A stretch of DNA of 64,000 nt. It comes from Larkinella terrae (GTDB taxonomy: Bacteria > Bacteroidota > Bacteroidia > Cytophagales > Spirosomataceae). Location: the NCBI RefSeq assembly GCF_009668025.1, contig NZ_WJXZ01000009.1, positions 1-64,000 on the forward strand, read 5' to 3'. Position 1 is the stretch's first letter. Every line of letters starts with the position of its first letter. Shown here piece after piece: positions 33,708 to 42,027 of this stretch. Both the position numbers and the translations under genes were made by a program. The notes under the pieces are model-generated. The model saw nothing but the letters and a program-made list of their open reading frames with translations, ran no database searches and was not told where the DNA came from.

Positions 33708-33896
33708 TTCTGTCAGCGCCGGGCCGTCGCTACGGTCGCTAGACCCTGACAGCGGTTGCATTTAAAAGTAAATAGAAACACTAATTTCAGTCGCTGCCAG
33801 GGTCTGTTGTCCCTAGTGACAGTCCGGTATTGACAGGTTAAGACGTTTAACCGCTGCGTTCAACCGCTGTCAGGGTCTTCCGACCGCTGACAGGGT
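33708..33896. repeat. CCCTGACAGCGG repeat cluster
   Basis: The core AGACCCTGACAGCGGTTG (33741-33758) recurs as an exact inverted copy at 33861-33878. Degenerate copies lie near 33798 (CGCTGCCAGGGTCTG) and 33882-33896 (ACCGCTGACAGGGTT). The cluster fills the gap between the DinB-like gene and pgmB and extends into the pgmB 3' end, supplying its stop codon. Confidence 0.8.
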
Positions 33897-34535
33897 TAGG
33901 ACACGTTCCAGAGTCAATTGAGCCAGGGAAGGAACGACCAGGTCAGCTTGTGTTAAAACCGTGGGGTCACCAATGCCGATAGCCAGCATGTCCCCCCGCT
34001 TGGCGGCTTCAATACCCGCAACGGCGTCCTCAAAAACCACACATTCGTCTGGCTGAGCGCCCAGTTCGGCGGCTCCTTTCAAAAAAACTTCCGGATCGGG
34101 TTTGCCGCGAGTGATCTTCGTGCCGTCGATAATCGCGTCAAAATCGTCCAGCATGCCGATTCGTTCCAGAATCAGTCGGGCATTCTTGCTGACGGAACCT
34201 AGAGCGGTTTTTAACTGAGCTGCTTTGACGGCCTCGAAGAACGCAGGTACACCCGGCAAAATGTTCGCGGGCGTCATCTGTGAAACGAGTTCGAGATACC
34301 ATTCATTTTTCCGGGTTGCCAGCTCCAGTTTTTGTTCTTCCGATACGGTTTTGCCGCCGTGGGCCAGAATAATTTCCAGCGATTCGGTTCGACTGATGCC
34401 TTTTAATTGCTCATTAAATTCTTCCGAAATATCAAATCCCAGGGTGTTGGCCATTCGTCGCCAGGCCTGGTAATGGTAAATGGCGGTGTCGACAATGACG
34501 CCATCAAGGTCAAAAAGTAAGGCTTTTATGGGCAT
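33870..34535 (-). CDS. pgmB: Beta-phosphoglucomutase (HAD superfamily)
   Basis: The protein has 221 residues from MPIKALLFDLDG (34535). The longer frame to 34568 adds 11 residues before the HAD strand and is rejected. It converts beta-glucose-1-phosphate to glucose-6-phosphate. HAD motif I is DLDGVIVDT, with nucleophile Asp9 and acid Asp11; the cap follows, then GSVSKNARLILE (motif II/III) and VVFEDAVAGIEAAKRGD (motif IV). The neighbouring GH65 gene makes its substrate. The last residues (LTLSAVGRP) and the stop codon are read from the CCCTGACAGCGG repeat, so the C-terminus is not ancestral. Confidence 0.93.
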   Translation of the reverse strand: MPIKALLFDLDGVIVDTAIYHYQAWRRMANTLGFDISEEFNEQLKGISRTESLEIILAHGGKTVSEEQKLELATRKNEWYLELVSQMTPANILPGVPAFFEAVKAAQLKTALGSVSKNARLILERIGMLDDFDAIIDGTKITRGKPDPEVFLKGAAELGAQPDECVVFEDAVAGIEAAKRGDMLAIGIGDPTVLTQADLVVPSLAQLTLERVLTLSAVGRP

Positions 34536-34613
34536 TTCAGGCTTGATTTTGCAGGTTGTACAATGCAAGAAAGCGATAAAAAAACACTTTCATGACGTTT
34601 GCGTGCCAGAAAT

Positions 34614-36491
34614 TTAGCGACTTAACTCCAGGACAACCACGGTTTTCGCGGGCAATTTCAGGGTTGTCAGATTATTGATCGACTCGTCGGTCAGCACATT
34701 GCGGGCTTTGCTAAAACCGCTCAGCCGTTCCGAAAACCGGGCGGTTTCCAGCGTCACTTCCCGGTCGAGCGAGTTGGTAGCCACCAATACGGTTTTGGAA
34801 CCATTGTACCGAAAGTATACATACGTTCCGTTTTGAGGCACATATTGCATCAGCTTCCCGGACTGCAAAGCGGGCGTGTTCTTCCGGTAATTCGCCAGTT
34901 TTTTGACATAATTGAAGGCGTCTTTTTCCCGTTCCGTTCGACCGGCATCCGAAAATTTGTTTTCCCGATCACCCGAAAAACCACCCGGGAAATCCCGGCG
35001 AACTTCCGCATCCGACGGATTTTTGGTGTTTTTCATCAGCACCTCCGTGCCGTAATACCACGATGGAATGCCGCGCGTCGTCAACAGCCAGGTAACACCC
35101 ATTTTGTACTTCGCCAGATCGTCACCAATGACGGATAAATACCGATCCGTATCGTGGTTCTCGAGAAAGGTCACCAGTTTTTGCGGATCAGTATACAAAC
35201 CGTCGGTCGTGAGCGCCTGATAAAATCGGTTGACGCCCGAATCCCAACCGAAATCTTCCCGCAAGGCGGCATTGGTGGCGTCGTACAACACAAAATCCAG
35301 ACCGCCCGGTTGGTTGGATTTGAAGGGTTGATCGATCCGGTTTTTGACAAAAAATGCCTGCGCCACCGGATTGCCTACCCACGATTCCCCAAAAATGTGA
35401 ATGTTGGGAAACTCCGTCATCAGCGCCTGATTGCAGCGATTCAGAAAGTTCAGATCATTGTATTTATACGTATCCACGCGCCAGGCATCCAGCGAAAACG
35501 CTTCTGTGGACCAGATGGCGTTTTGAATTAAATAAGTTGCGAGGAAAGGATTTCGGAGATTCAAATCCGGTAAAAAAGGCGTAAACCAGCCGTCCAGCAG
35601 CACTTTCCGGTCAATTGCCGACGCATACGGATCGTACAACGCCTGCTCTTTGTGCGAACTTCCGGTATAAGCAGGCCACTGGTTGAACCAGTCTTTAAAC
35701 GGTTGATTTTTATACAGCCAATGGTCGTCGCTGACGTGGTTATATACAGCGTCCTGAACCAGTTTCATGCCACGCTGGTGGAGCGTTTGCGCAAACTGGC
35801 GATAGACTTCGTTGCCGCCAAACCGTTTGTCGATCTGGTAATGGTCCGTAAAATGGTATCCGTGGTAACCGGCCTGCATCCGATCCGGCGCTTCCTGCTT
35901 CAGGGTTTCGTCATTGACCAAAACCGGTGTCATCCAGATCGCCGTGACGCCCAGTTCCTGCAAATAATCCAGGTGGTTTGTAATGCCCTGTAAATCACCG
36001 CCGTGGCGCAGGTGCGGAACGGAGCGGTCGACTTTATTGTCGAGCATATCAGCAAAAGCGTCATTGGCCGGATCGCCATTGGCAAAGCGGTCGGGCATGA
36101 TCAGGTATATAAAATCAGCGGATGAAACGCCCTGACCTTTCGGTCCGCTCGTTCGCGCTTTTAATTCGTAGGAATGACTGGCGGTTTGGCTGCCATTTTT
36201 CCCCACAATCCGAAATGTTCCGGGCTTGGCGGTCGGCGAAATGGTCAGATCCAGAAAGGCAAAGTCCGGGTTTTCGGCCGGATGCGTTTTGAGCAATTTG
36301 ACGCCGGGATAATTGATCGAATACGTTAGTGATCCGGCTTTGGGACCGTACACCAGCAATTGCAGGTTGGTGTTTTTCATGCCGACCCACCAGTTTGTTG
36401 GATCGACGCGCTGAATGGATGCGGTTTGTGCCAGCGTTTGGAAATGAACCAGAAGAACGAGCGGAATCAGCAGAAGAACGGAACGGTTCAT
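34614..36491 (-). CDS. Exported GH13 cyclomaltodextrinase/neopullulanase (SusA-like)
   Basis: The protein has 625 residues with a signal peptide (about 1-22, LAQTAS). An Ig-like domain of about 90 residues (25-115) leads into the GH13 barrel. Catalytic residues are Asp340 (DAWRVDTYKY), Glu369 (IFGESWVG) and Asp447 (LENHDTDR). The family hydrolyses alpha-1,4 (and some alpha-1,6) bonds of cyclodextrins, pullulan and maltooligosaccharides and corresponds to SusA of Bacteroides. It is periplasmic. It heads the minus-strand set susA-like, pgmB, dinB-like, GH65, with a -7 element at 36520-36527. Confidence 0.88.
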   Translation of the reverse strand: MNRSVLLLIPLVLLVHFQTLAQTASIQRVDPTNWWVGMKNTNLQLLVYGPKAGSLTYSINYPGVKLLKTHPAENPDFAFLDLTISPTAKPGTFRIVGKNGSQTASHSYELKARTSGPKGQGVSSADFIYLIMPDRFANGDPANDAFADMLDNKVDRSVPHLRHGGDLQGITNHLDYLQELGVTAIWMTPVLVNDETLKQEAPDRMQAGYHGYHFTDHYQIDKRFGGNEVYRQFAQTLHQRGMKLVQDAVYNHVSDDHWLYKNQPFKDWFNQWPAYTGSSHKEQALYDPYASAIDRKVLLDGWFTPFLPDLNLRNPFLATYLIQNAIWSTEAFSLDAWRVDTYKYNDLNFLNRCNQALMTEFPNIHIFGESWVGNPVAQAFFVKNRIDQPFKSNQPGGLDFVLYDATNAALREDFGWDSGVNRFYQALTTDGLYTDPQKLVTFLENHDTDRYLSVIGDDLAKYKMGVTWLLTTRGIPSWYYGTEVLMKNTKNPSDAEVRRDFPGGFSGDRENKFSDAGRTEREKDAFNYVKKLANYRKNTPALQSGKLMQYVPQNGTYVYFRYNGSKTVLVATNSLDREVTLETARFSERLSGFSKARNVLTDESINNLTTLKLPAKTVVVLELSR

Positions 36492-36519
36492 AACGGATTA
36501 AAAAGGATCAGAAAGCAAT

Positions 36520-36527
36520 CAAAAATA
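36520..36527 (-). promoter_or_regulatory. -7 element of the maltose cluster
   Basis: On the minus strand TATTTTTG fits TAnnTTTG, 29 bp before the SusA-like start. No TTG at the -33 position is seen. Confidence 0.45.
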
Positions 36528-36616
36528 GGTTAAAATAAAGGAATTGTTTTCATTTTTCCAGTAGTTTCGAAATTTGCGCCCAAAATCGATTGCCCAGCCC
36601 AGGCAAACACCTTTAA

Positions 36617-38503
36617 ATGTATATCTTGGACATGAAGACCGATAAAGCCGCTGCCGAATCAGGGAAAATAAACCGCAGGACGTTTTCTATCGCCCTGGCA
36701 GCGATCGGCCTGTTGCAACCAAAAACCACGTTTTCCTGCGAACTTTCAACCTTACTTATGAATACATCAGTACCTGCTGACGTCAAATCCGACAAACTCG
36801 TTATTTACCAGATTTTTACGCGACTATTCGGGAATCAAAATTCTACCAACAAGCCGTGGGGAAGCCGGGACGAAAACGGGGTCGGAAAATTTAATGACAT
36901 TACCTCCAAAGCATTACAGGAACTGAAGAAATTCGGCGTGTCGCATGTCTGGTATACAGGCATTGTCGAACATGCGTTGATGACGGATTATTCGGCTTTT
37001 GGAATTAAAAAAGACAATCCTCAGGTGGTGAAAGGCCGGGCGGGTTCGCCCTATGCCATCAAAGATTATTACGACGTGAACCCCGATCTGGCCGTCGATG
37101 TGAAAAACCGCATGGGTGAATTTGAAGATTTGCTGAAACGCTCCCACGCTAATAATCTGAAAGTTGTGATCGATTTTATTCCCAACCACGTCGCCCGCCA
37201 GTACTTTTCCGACGCCAAACCGGCGGGTGTGCAGGACTTGGGCGAGGGCGACGATACCGGGAAGGCGTTTGATCCGAAAAATAACTTTTATTACCTGCCC
37301 GGTCAGACCTTTCAGGTTCCGCAATCGGTTACGACGCCGGAAAAGCCGTCCGAGAATTATGTAGAAAATCCGGCCAAAGCCACGGGCAATGATGTGTTCA
37401 AGGCGCAACCGGATATCAATGACTGGTACGAAACGATCAAGCTCAACTACGGCGTCGACTACCTAAATAACCGCCGGACGCACTTTGACCAGATTCCGTC
37501 CACCTGGGTCAAAATGCGGGACATTTTATTGTTTTGGGCGGCTAAGGGCGTCGACGGTTTTCGGTGCGATATGGCCGAAATGGTGCCGGTTGAATTCTGG
37601 GGTTGGGCGATTCCGCAGGTAAAAGCGGCTCATCCCGGCCTGATTTTTATCGCCGAAATCTACAATCCGCAGCAATACCGCAATTATATTTTTACCGGCA
37701 AATTCGATTATCTGTACGATAAGGTGGGCTTGTACGACGCCCTCCGGCGACTGATGGAAGGCAAGGGATCAACGGAAGACATTACGAAGGTCTGGCAGCA
37801 GGAATCCGGCGATTACGCCAACCATATGCTGCGGTTTCTGGAAAACCACGACGAACAGCGCATTGCCTCCCGGTTTTTTGCCCACGATCCGTGGACGGCG
37901 GTTCCGGCCATGACCCTCTCGGCAACCTTGCACACGGGTCCCCTGATGATTTATTTTGGTCAGGAACTGGGCGTAAACCCCACGCAGGCCGAAGGATTTC
38001 AGGGCGAAGACGGCCGGACGACTATTTTCGATTATTGGGGCATTCCCGAATACCAGGCCTGGACGAACGGCGAAATCGGGAAAACCACCCGGTTTGACGG
38101 CGGGAAACTGAGCCAGGATCAGAAAGAGTTACGAAAATTTTATCAGCAGCTGAACCAGTTGGTCAATTCCAGTGACGCGATTCGAACCGGGGAATTTTAC
38201 GATTTGCAATATGTCAATAACAACGGCCAGAGTCCAGGCTACGACCAGCATCGGCTTTATAGTTACCTGCGGCATTCGGCTCAGCAGAAACTGTTGATAA
38301 TCTGCAATTTTGATAAGGAAAAAACCGCTAAAACCACCGTTCGCATTCCGGCAGAAGCCTGGAAAACGCTGCAACTGGATGGCGCGAAAACCTATTCATT
38401 AACCGATATTTTTCGAACAAAAACCAAACTCAAAGCAGCCGCAACTGCGGGCGTTCCAGTCGAAATGCCGCCCCTGAGCGTTCTGGTTCTGGAAATCAAA
38501 TAA
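36617..38503 (+). CDS. Exported GH13 alpha-amylase-family enzyme
   Basis: The protein has 628 residues; ATG 36632 (MKTDKAAA) is an alternative start. The leader has INRRTFSIALAAIGLL, an RR pair before a hydrophobic stretch that resembles a Tat signal although the consensus is weak. GH13 catalytic residues are Asp318 (DGFRCDMAEM), Glu347 (FIAEIYNP) and Asp412 (FLENHDEQR). DFIPNHVARQY is conserved region I. It probably acts on starch or glycogen fragments in the periplasm or outside the cell. It is divergent from the SusA-like gene, so the two face a shared control region of 125 bp. Confidence 0.85.
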   Translation: MYILDMKTDKAAAESGKINRRTFSIALAAIGLLQPKTTFSCELSTLLMNTSVPADVKSDKLVIYQIFTRLFGNQNSTNKPWGSRDENGVGKFNDITSKALQELKKFGVSHVWYTGIVEHALMTDYSAFGIKKDNPQVVKGRAGSPYAIKDYYDVNPDLAVDVKNRMGEFEDLLKRSHANNLKVVIDFIPNHVARQYFSDAKPAGVQDLGEGDDTGKAFDPKNNFYYLPGQTFQVPQSVTTPEKPSENYVENPAKATGNDVFKAQPDINDWYETIKLNYGVDYLNNRRTHFDQIPSTWVKMRDILLFWAAKGVDGFRCDMAEMVPVEFWGWAIPQVKAAHPGLIFIAEIYNPQQYRNYIFTGKFDYLYDKVGLYDALRRLMEGKGSTEDITKVWQQESGDYANHMLRFLENHDEQRIASRFFAHDPWTAVPAMTLSATLHTGPLMIYFGQELGVNPTQAEGFQGEDGRTTIFDYWGIPEYQAWTNGEIGKTTRFDGGKLSQDQKELRKFYQQLNQLVNSSDAIRTGEFYDLQYVNNNGQSPGYDQHRLYSYLRHSAQQKLLIICNFDKEKTAKTTVRIPAEAWKTLQLDGAKTYSLTDIFRTKTKLKAAATAGVPVEMPPLSVLVLEIK

Positions 38504-38598
38504 ATTGTCGGGAATGGCGTCGTGGTCAGATTTTTGCTATTTTCACGGAAAACGGTCGCGCGTTTTATCATTTGCGTCTTCTTAACCACCGTACCTGA

Positions 38599-39495
38599 AT
38601 GAAGAAACTGTTTACCTTGCTGGTGGCTTTGGGGCCATTATTTCATACGTTTGCCCAGGAATCCACGAATTTTTCTTCACTACGACAACCGGTGTCTGCT
38701 CCCGGCACGACACCGGCTGAAACGGCGGTCGCGATTAGCAAATCTTTTCTGGGACGCCCATACGTGCCTCATACACTGGATGTTAACGAAACCGAGCAAT
38801 TGGTTGTCAACTTCCGGGCATTCGATTGCACGACATTTCTGGAAACGACGCTGGCCCTTTCCCTGACGCGTCACCAACTGCTGAGCGATCCGGATTCGGT
38901 GCAATTTGAGCGGGTTTTCCGGAAAAACTTAACCCAGATTCGGTACCGGAACGGAATCATTAACGGCTTTGCCAGCCGCTTGCATTATTTTTCGGAATGG
39001 CTGGTAGACAACGAACAGAAAGGCATTCTTCGGGATGTAACGCAGAAAATAGGAGGGATGCAGGTTTCGAAACCGGTTTCGTACATGACCAAAAGTACGT
39101 GGAAATATCCGCAGCTCTCCGACCCGAAAAACCGCCAGCAGATTGCGCTGATCGAGTCGGCAATCAGTCAGCAGAGTTTCTGGTTTATTCCCAAAAAACA
39201 GATTCGGCAAATCGAGAACAGCCTGAAGGAAGGCGACATCATCATGCTGACGGCTTCAAGACCCGGCCTGGATATGAAACACGTCGGGTTTGTTGTCTGG
39301 CAAACCGATTCCACCGGAGAGCGCCGGGCTCATTTGCTGCATGCGTCGTCGCAAGCCGGGGAGGTGATGATTTCGGCAGAACCGCTCGCCGATTACGTTC
39401 AATGGAACCGCCAGTTTTCGGGAATTCGGGTGGCTCGTCTGAAAGAAACCGCAACCCAGAACCTGTCTTACAAAGACGCCCGGCGGATCAACTGA
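38599..39495 (+). CDS. DUF1460 (amidase-like) exported protein
   Basis: The protein has 298 residues with a signal peptide (about 1-19, HTFAQES). The DUF1460 core begins at LGRPYVPHTL and carries FRAFDCTTFLE, whose Cys is the likely nucleophile of a papain-like/NlpC-type fold. EGDIIMLTASR and MKHVGFVVW supply the His region. The family is thought to cut N-acetylmuramoyl-L-alanine linkages or related peptides. Its 3' end overlaps the convergent GntR gene by 28 bp. It does not belong to the sugar cluster by function. Confidence 0.82.
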   Translation: MKKLFTLLVALGPLFHTFAQESTNFSSLRQPVSAPGTTPAETAVAISKSFLGRPYVPHTLDVNETEQLVVNFRAFDCTTFLETTLALSLTRHQLLSDPDSVQFERVFRKNLTQIRYRNGIINGFASRLHYFSEWLVDNEQKGILRDVTQKIGGMQVSKPVSYMTKSTWKYPQLSDPKNRQQIALIESAISQQSFWFIPKKQIRQIENSLKEGDIIMLTASRPGLDMKHVGFVVWQTDSTGERRAHLLHASSQAGEVMISAEPLADYVQWNRQFSGIRVARLKETATQNLSYKDARRIN

Positions 39496-40484
39496 AAGGG
39501 GTTTTTTACTTTTTCGTTCCGTTTTTCCAGTATGATCCGGGCCGCCGTTTCCCCCATTTTTTCGTGATCGGTTGAAATCACGGCAATGCCATCGGCCAGC
39601 ACTTCCTTCAGGGGAGTTTCGTTGAAGGCCAGCACGCCAATGTCCTGCCCCAGTTGCAATCCCCGCTGTTTTACCTGCCGGACAAGTTCAACTAAATCGC
39701 TGTCTTCCAAGACGATATAAGCCGTTCCCGATTGCAAATCCTGACCTGTCAGGGTGTCCAGCAGCTCAAATTCCTTTTTGTAATGCACGCAGAAGTTGCG
39801 GAAACCGCGCACGATTTCCCGGGGGTAGTACACCTCTTTTGGAAAAACCAGCGTCAGTTGTTTGTATTTTTCCAGGACATCCAGACCCGACTCCAGGGCT
39901 TCGTAAATATCCCGGTCGAATTGCTGGTAAACCGTTGAATACGCCCCGTTAAGCTCAGGAATATCCCGGTCCAGAATGATCAATTCGTTCGACGGAATCT
40001 GTTCCAGCAACTTAACGATGTTGACCTGCTCGGTCTCTTCGTAAAAATGCGGCATCACCACGTAATAATGGTATTGCCCCAGATTTTCATTCAGCAATTT
40101 TTTAAACCGCTGGGCGCTGTGGTGGTGGATGCGCAGGTCGACAATGGCGTTGTGACCCAGCGCATTCACCAGCGAATAATAGATGATCTTTTTGTAGGCG
40201 CTAAACTTGTTGATCAGCAGCAAAATCCGGAGTTGCCCCGGCCCTTCACGCCGAATGAAAAACCCCTTTCCCTGAACAGCCTGAATGATTCCTTCTTTTT
40301 TCAGGTAATTATAGGCTTTTTCGACCGTATCGCGGGCCAGATAGTATTCTTCGCTCAGTTCATTGATCGACGGCAATTGCTGGTCACGTTTTAAGGTGCC
40401 AATTTCAATGCCGTTGATCACCGCGTTGACGATCTGACGGTATTTGGGTACGCTCGACTGAGATTCGATATGAAGATCAATCAT
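39468..40484 (-). CDS. GntR-type regulator with sugar-sensor-like domain
   Basis: The protein has 338 residues. The N-terminal winged helix is of the GntR type (PKYRQIVNAVINGIEIG, then SINELSEEYYLARDTVEKAYN and GIIQAVQGKGFFI). Residues 85-338 look like a periplasmic-binding-protein/LacI-type sensor (ILLLINKFSAYKKIIYYSLV, DIGVLAFNETPLKEVLADG, STDHEKMGETAARIIL). This is the arrangement of AraR-like repressors, which release DNA when a sugar binds. It lies near the amylase/phosphorylase cluster and may control it, but no operator was identified. It ends 28 bp inside the convergent DUF1460 gene. Confidence 0.85.
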   Translation of the reverse strand: MIDLHIESQSSVPKYRQIVNAVINGIEIGTLKRDQQLPSINELSEEYYLARDTVEKAYNYLKKEGIIQAVQGKGFFIRREGPGQLRILLLINKFSAYKKIIYYSLVNALGHNAIVDLRIHHHSAQRFKKLLNENLGQYHYYVVMPHFYEETEQVNIVKLLEQIPSNELIILDRDIPELNGAYSTVYQQFDRDIYEALESGLDVLEKYKQLTLVFPKEVYYPREIVRGFRNFCVHYKKEFELLDTLTGQDLQSGTAYIVLEDSDLVELVRQVKQRGLQLGQDIGVLAFNETPLKEVLADGIAVISTDHEKMGETAARIILEKRNEKVKNPFQLIRRASL

Positions 40485-40493
40485 GGATTGGGC

Positions 40494-41318
40494 TTAGGGA
40501 AATTTAGGAAATTTACTGAAATCCGGTTTGCGTTTCTGTAAAAACGAGTCTTTGCCTTCTTTCGCTTCCTCCGATAAATAATAAAGCAGGGTTGCATCAC
40601 CCGCCAGTTGCTGAATCCCCGCCTGACCGTCCAGTTCCGCGTTGAAAGACGCTTTTAGCATGCGCAGCGCAATCGGGCTTTTTTCAAGTATTTTTCGGCA
40701 CCAGTCGAGTGTCATATCTTCGAGCTGGTCCAGCGGAACGACCTTGTTGACCAGTCCCATCTGCAGGGCGTCCTGTGCGTCATACTGATCGCACAGATAC
40801 CAGATTTCCCGGGCCTTTTTCTGTCCGACAATCCGGGCCAGGTACGAAGCACCAAAACCGCCGTCGAAACTCCCGACTTTCGGACCGGTTTGGCCAAAAC
40901 GGGCATTATCGGCGGCAATACTCAGGTCACAGACAACGTGCAGGACGTGTCCACCGCCAATGGCCCAACCCGCCACCATCGCAATAACCGGTTTTGGAAT
41001 CCGTCGGATTTGCATCTGAAGGTCAAGGACGTTCAGGCGGGGAACATTGTCTTCGCCCACATAACCGCCGTGGCCGCGCACCGACTGATCTCCTCCGCTG
41101 CAAAACGCCTTGCCGCCTTCACCCGTCAGTATCACGACCCCGACGCGTTCGTCCTGTCGGGCCAGTTCCATCGCTTCGCTCATTTCCTTGATGGTCTGGG
41201 GCGTAAAGGCGTTGTGTTTTTCGGGCCGGTTGATGCTTATTTTGGCAACACCTTCGTAATACTGAAATAAAATCTCGCTGTATTCTTTAATGGTTTCCCA
41301 CGGGTATTTGCTCTGCAT
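40494..41318 (-). CDS. menB: 1,4-dihydroxy-2-naphthoyl-CoA synthase
   Basis: The protein has 274 residues from [13 protein letters not shown] (41318); the 16 residues ahead of it in the frame are not counted. It closes the second ring of the naphthoquinone from o-succinylbenzoyl-CoA in menaquinone synthesis (cytosolic crotonase-fold hexamer). [20 protein letters not shown] is the family signature that separates MenB from other crotonases, and [19 protein letters not shown] follows. With menE at 42028-43080 it forms a men cluster; menF, menD, menH and menC are not in the window. Confidence 0.95.
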   Translation of the reverse strand: MQSKYPWETIKEYSEILFQYYEGVAKISINRPEKHNAFTPQTIKEMSEAMELARQDERVGVVILTGEGGKAFCSGGDQSVRGHGGYVGEDNVPRLNVLDLQMQIRRIPKPVIAMVAGWAIGGGHVLHVVCDLSIAADNARFGQTGPKVGSFDGGFGASYLARIVGQKKAREIWYLCDQYDAQDALQMGLVNKVVPLDQLEDMTLDWCRKILEKSPIALRMLKASFNAELDGQAGIQQLAGDATLLYYLSEEAKEGKDSFLQKRKPDFSKFPKFP

Positions 41319-41402
41319 TGTAAAAATAGTAGAATGGTTGTACACTGCTATTTGCCAGTCAGACACGCAAGTTCGGTCAAAGGTTGCGTGCCGATCAGAA
41401 TT

Positions 41403-41861
41403 CTATGCTTCCGAAAACTCACTGTCGTGATACGTAACGTCCCAAGTATGGTCGGCCATCATCCGAACCGTGGCCACACACCGCCGGAATGGGAAGATCC
41501 GGCCCCATTCGCCGGGTGCGATCATCGACAGGACATCGGTACCGTCTTTTTTCTCGTAGAAATAATACGTGTGTCCGACAATTGGCTCAAATCCCATCTG
41601 CGCGCCATAAATCCGTTCGGATACTTCGACGCGATTGCGAATGGCCGTAGCCTGTTCGGCCAGCAATTGCATTTGCCGATATAACTGCGACAACTGCAAA
41701 TCGGTTTGCTCACGCATGGCCGAAACCGCCCGGCCTTTCATTTTCCCTTTGTCTTCCGGTTTGATCAGTGCGCCCCCCACCGAATGCGCGTATTCGAGCA
41801 AACCGGGTTTGTCCGTAACTTTATCAACTGAAATGGGATTTTCAAATGCTTCGTTTGCCAT
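41403..41861 (-). CDS. DUF2452 protein
   Basis: The protein has 152 residues. The sequence order ENPISVDKVTDKPGLLEYAHS, VGGALIKPEDKGKMKGRA, MREQTDLQLSQLYRQM, then a C-terminal FEPIVGHTYYFYEK and DVLSMIAPGEWG fits DUF2452 of Bacteroidota. The central helix is a long amphipathic coil. It is soluble and has no known reaction. It lies between menB and menE, 84 bp upstream of menB on the same strand, so it is probably cotranscribed with menB and could have a menaquinone-related role. Confidence 0.82.
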   Translation of the reverse strand: MANEAFENPISVDKVTDKPGLLEYAHSVGGALIKPEDKGKMKGRAVSAMREQTDLQLSQLYRQMQLLAEQATAIRNRVEVSERIYGAQMGFEPIVGHTYYFYEKKDGTDVLSMIAPGEWGRIFPFRRCVATVRMMADHTWDVTYHDSEFSEA

Positions 41862-41880
41862 ATGGCCTTGATTCCGTTTT

Positions 41881-41971
41881 TAGTTTATGGTTTTCCGATT
41901 GAAATTTGGGTCTGCTAACCGATTGCAGCTGCAATTGAACCCTAAACCTTAAACGAAGGACCCTAAACTGA
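41881..41971. repeat. Heptad-word hairpin, copy 6 (GTTTAAGG class, degenerate)
   Basis: A left arm beginning AGTTTATGGTTTTCCG pairs imperfectly (about 70%) with the right arm CCTAAACCTTAAACGAAGGA and its continuation. The words are those of copy 4. It lies between the -7 element at 41989-41996 and the start of the DUF2452 gene, so it is in the 5' leader of that transcript. Confidence 0.55.
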
Positions 41972-41988
41972 TTCACACTAAATCGAGG

Positions 41989-41996
41989 CAAAAGTA
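41989..41996 (-). promoter_or_regulatory. -7 element before the DUF2452-menB unit
   Basis: TACTTTTG on the minus strand fits TAnnTTTG exactly; TTTG lies 16 nt upstream. The leader would be about 120 nt and contain the degenerate hairpin copy 6. Confidence 0.45.
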
Positions 41997-42027
41997 GGTT
42001 ATTTTTACGATTCAAACCGTACAACTC

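Noticed and set aside
33699-33761. 21-codon N-terminal extension of the DinB-like protein
   Set aside because: It is a translation of the CCCTGACAGCGG repeat; the DinB fold begins at 33698.
30709-40484. Polysaccharide utilisation locus with SusC/SusD
   Set aside because: No TonB-dependent receptor or SusD-type lipoprotein gene is present in the window.
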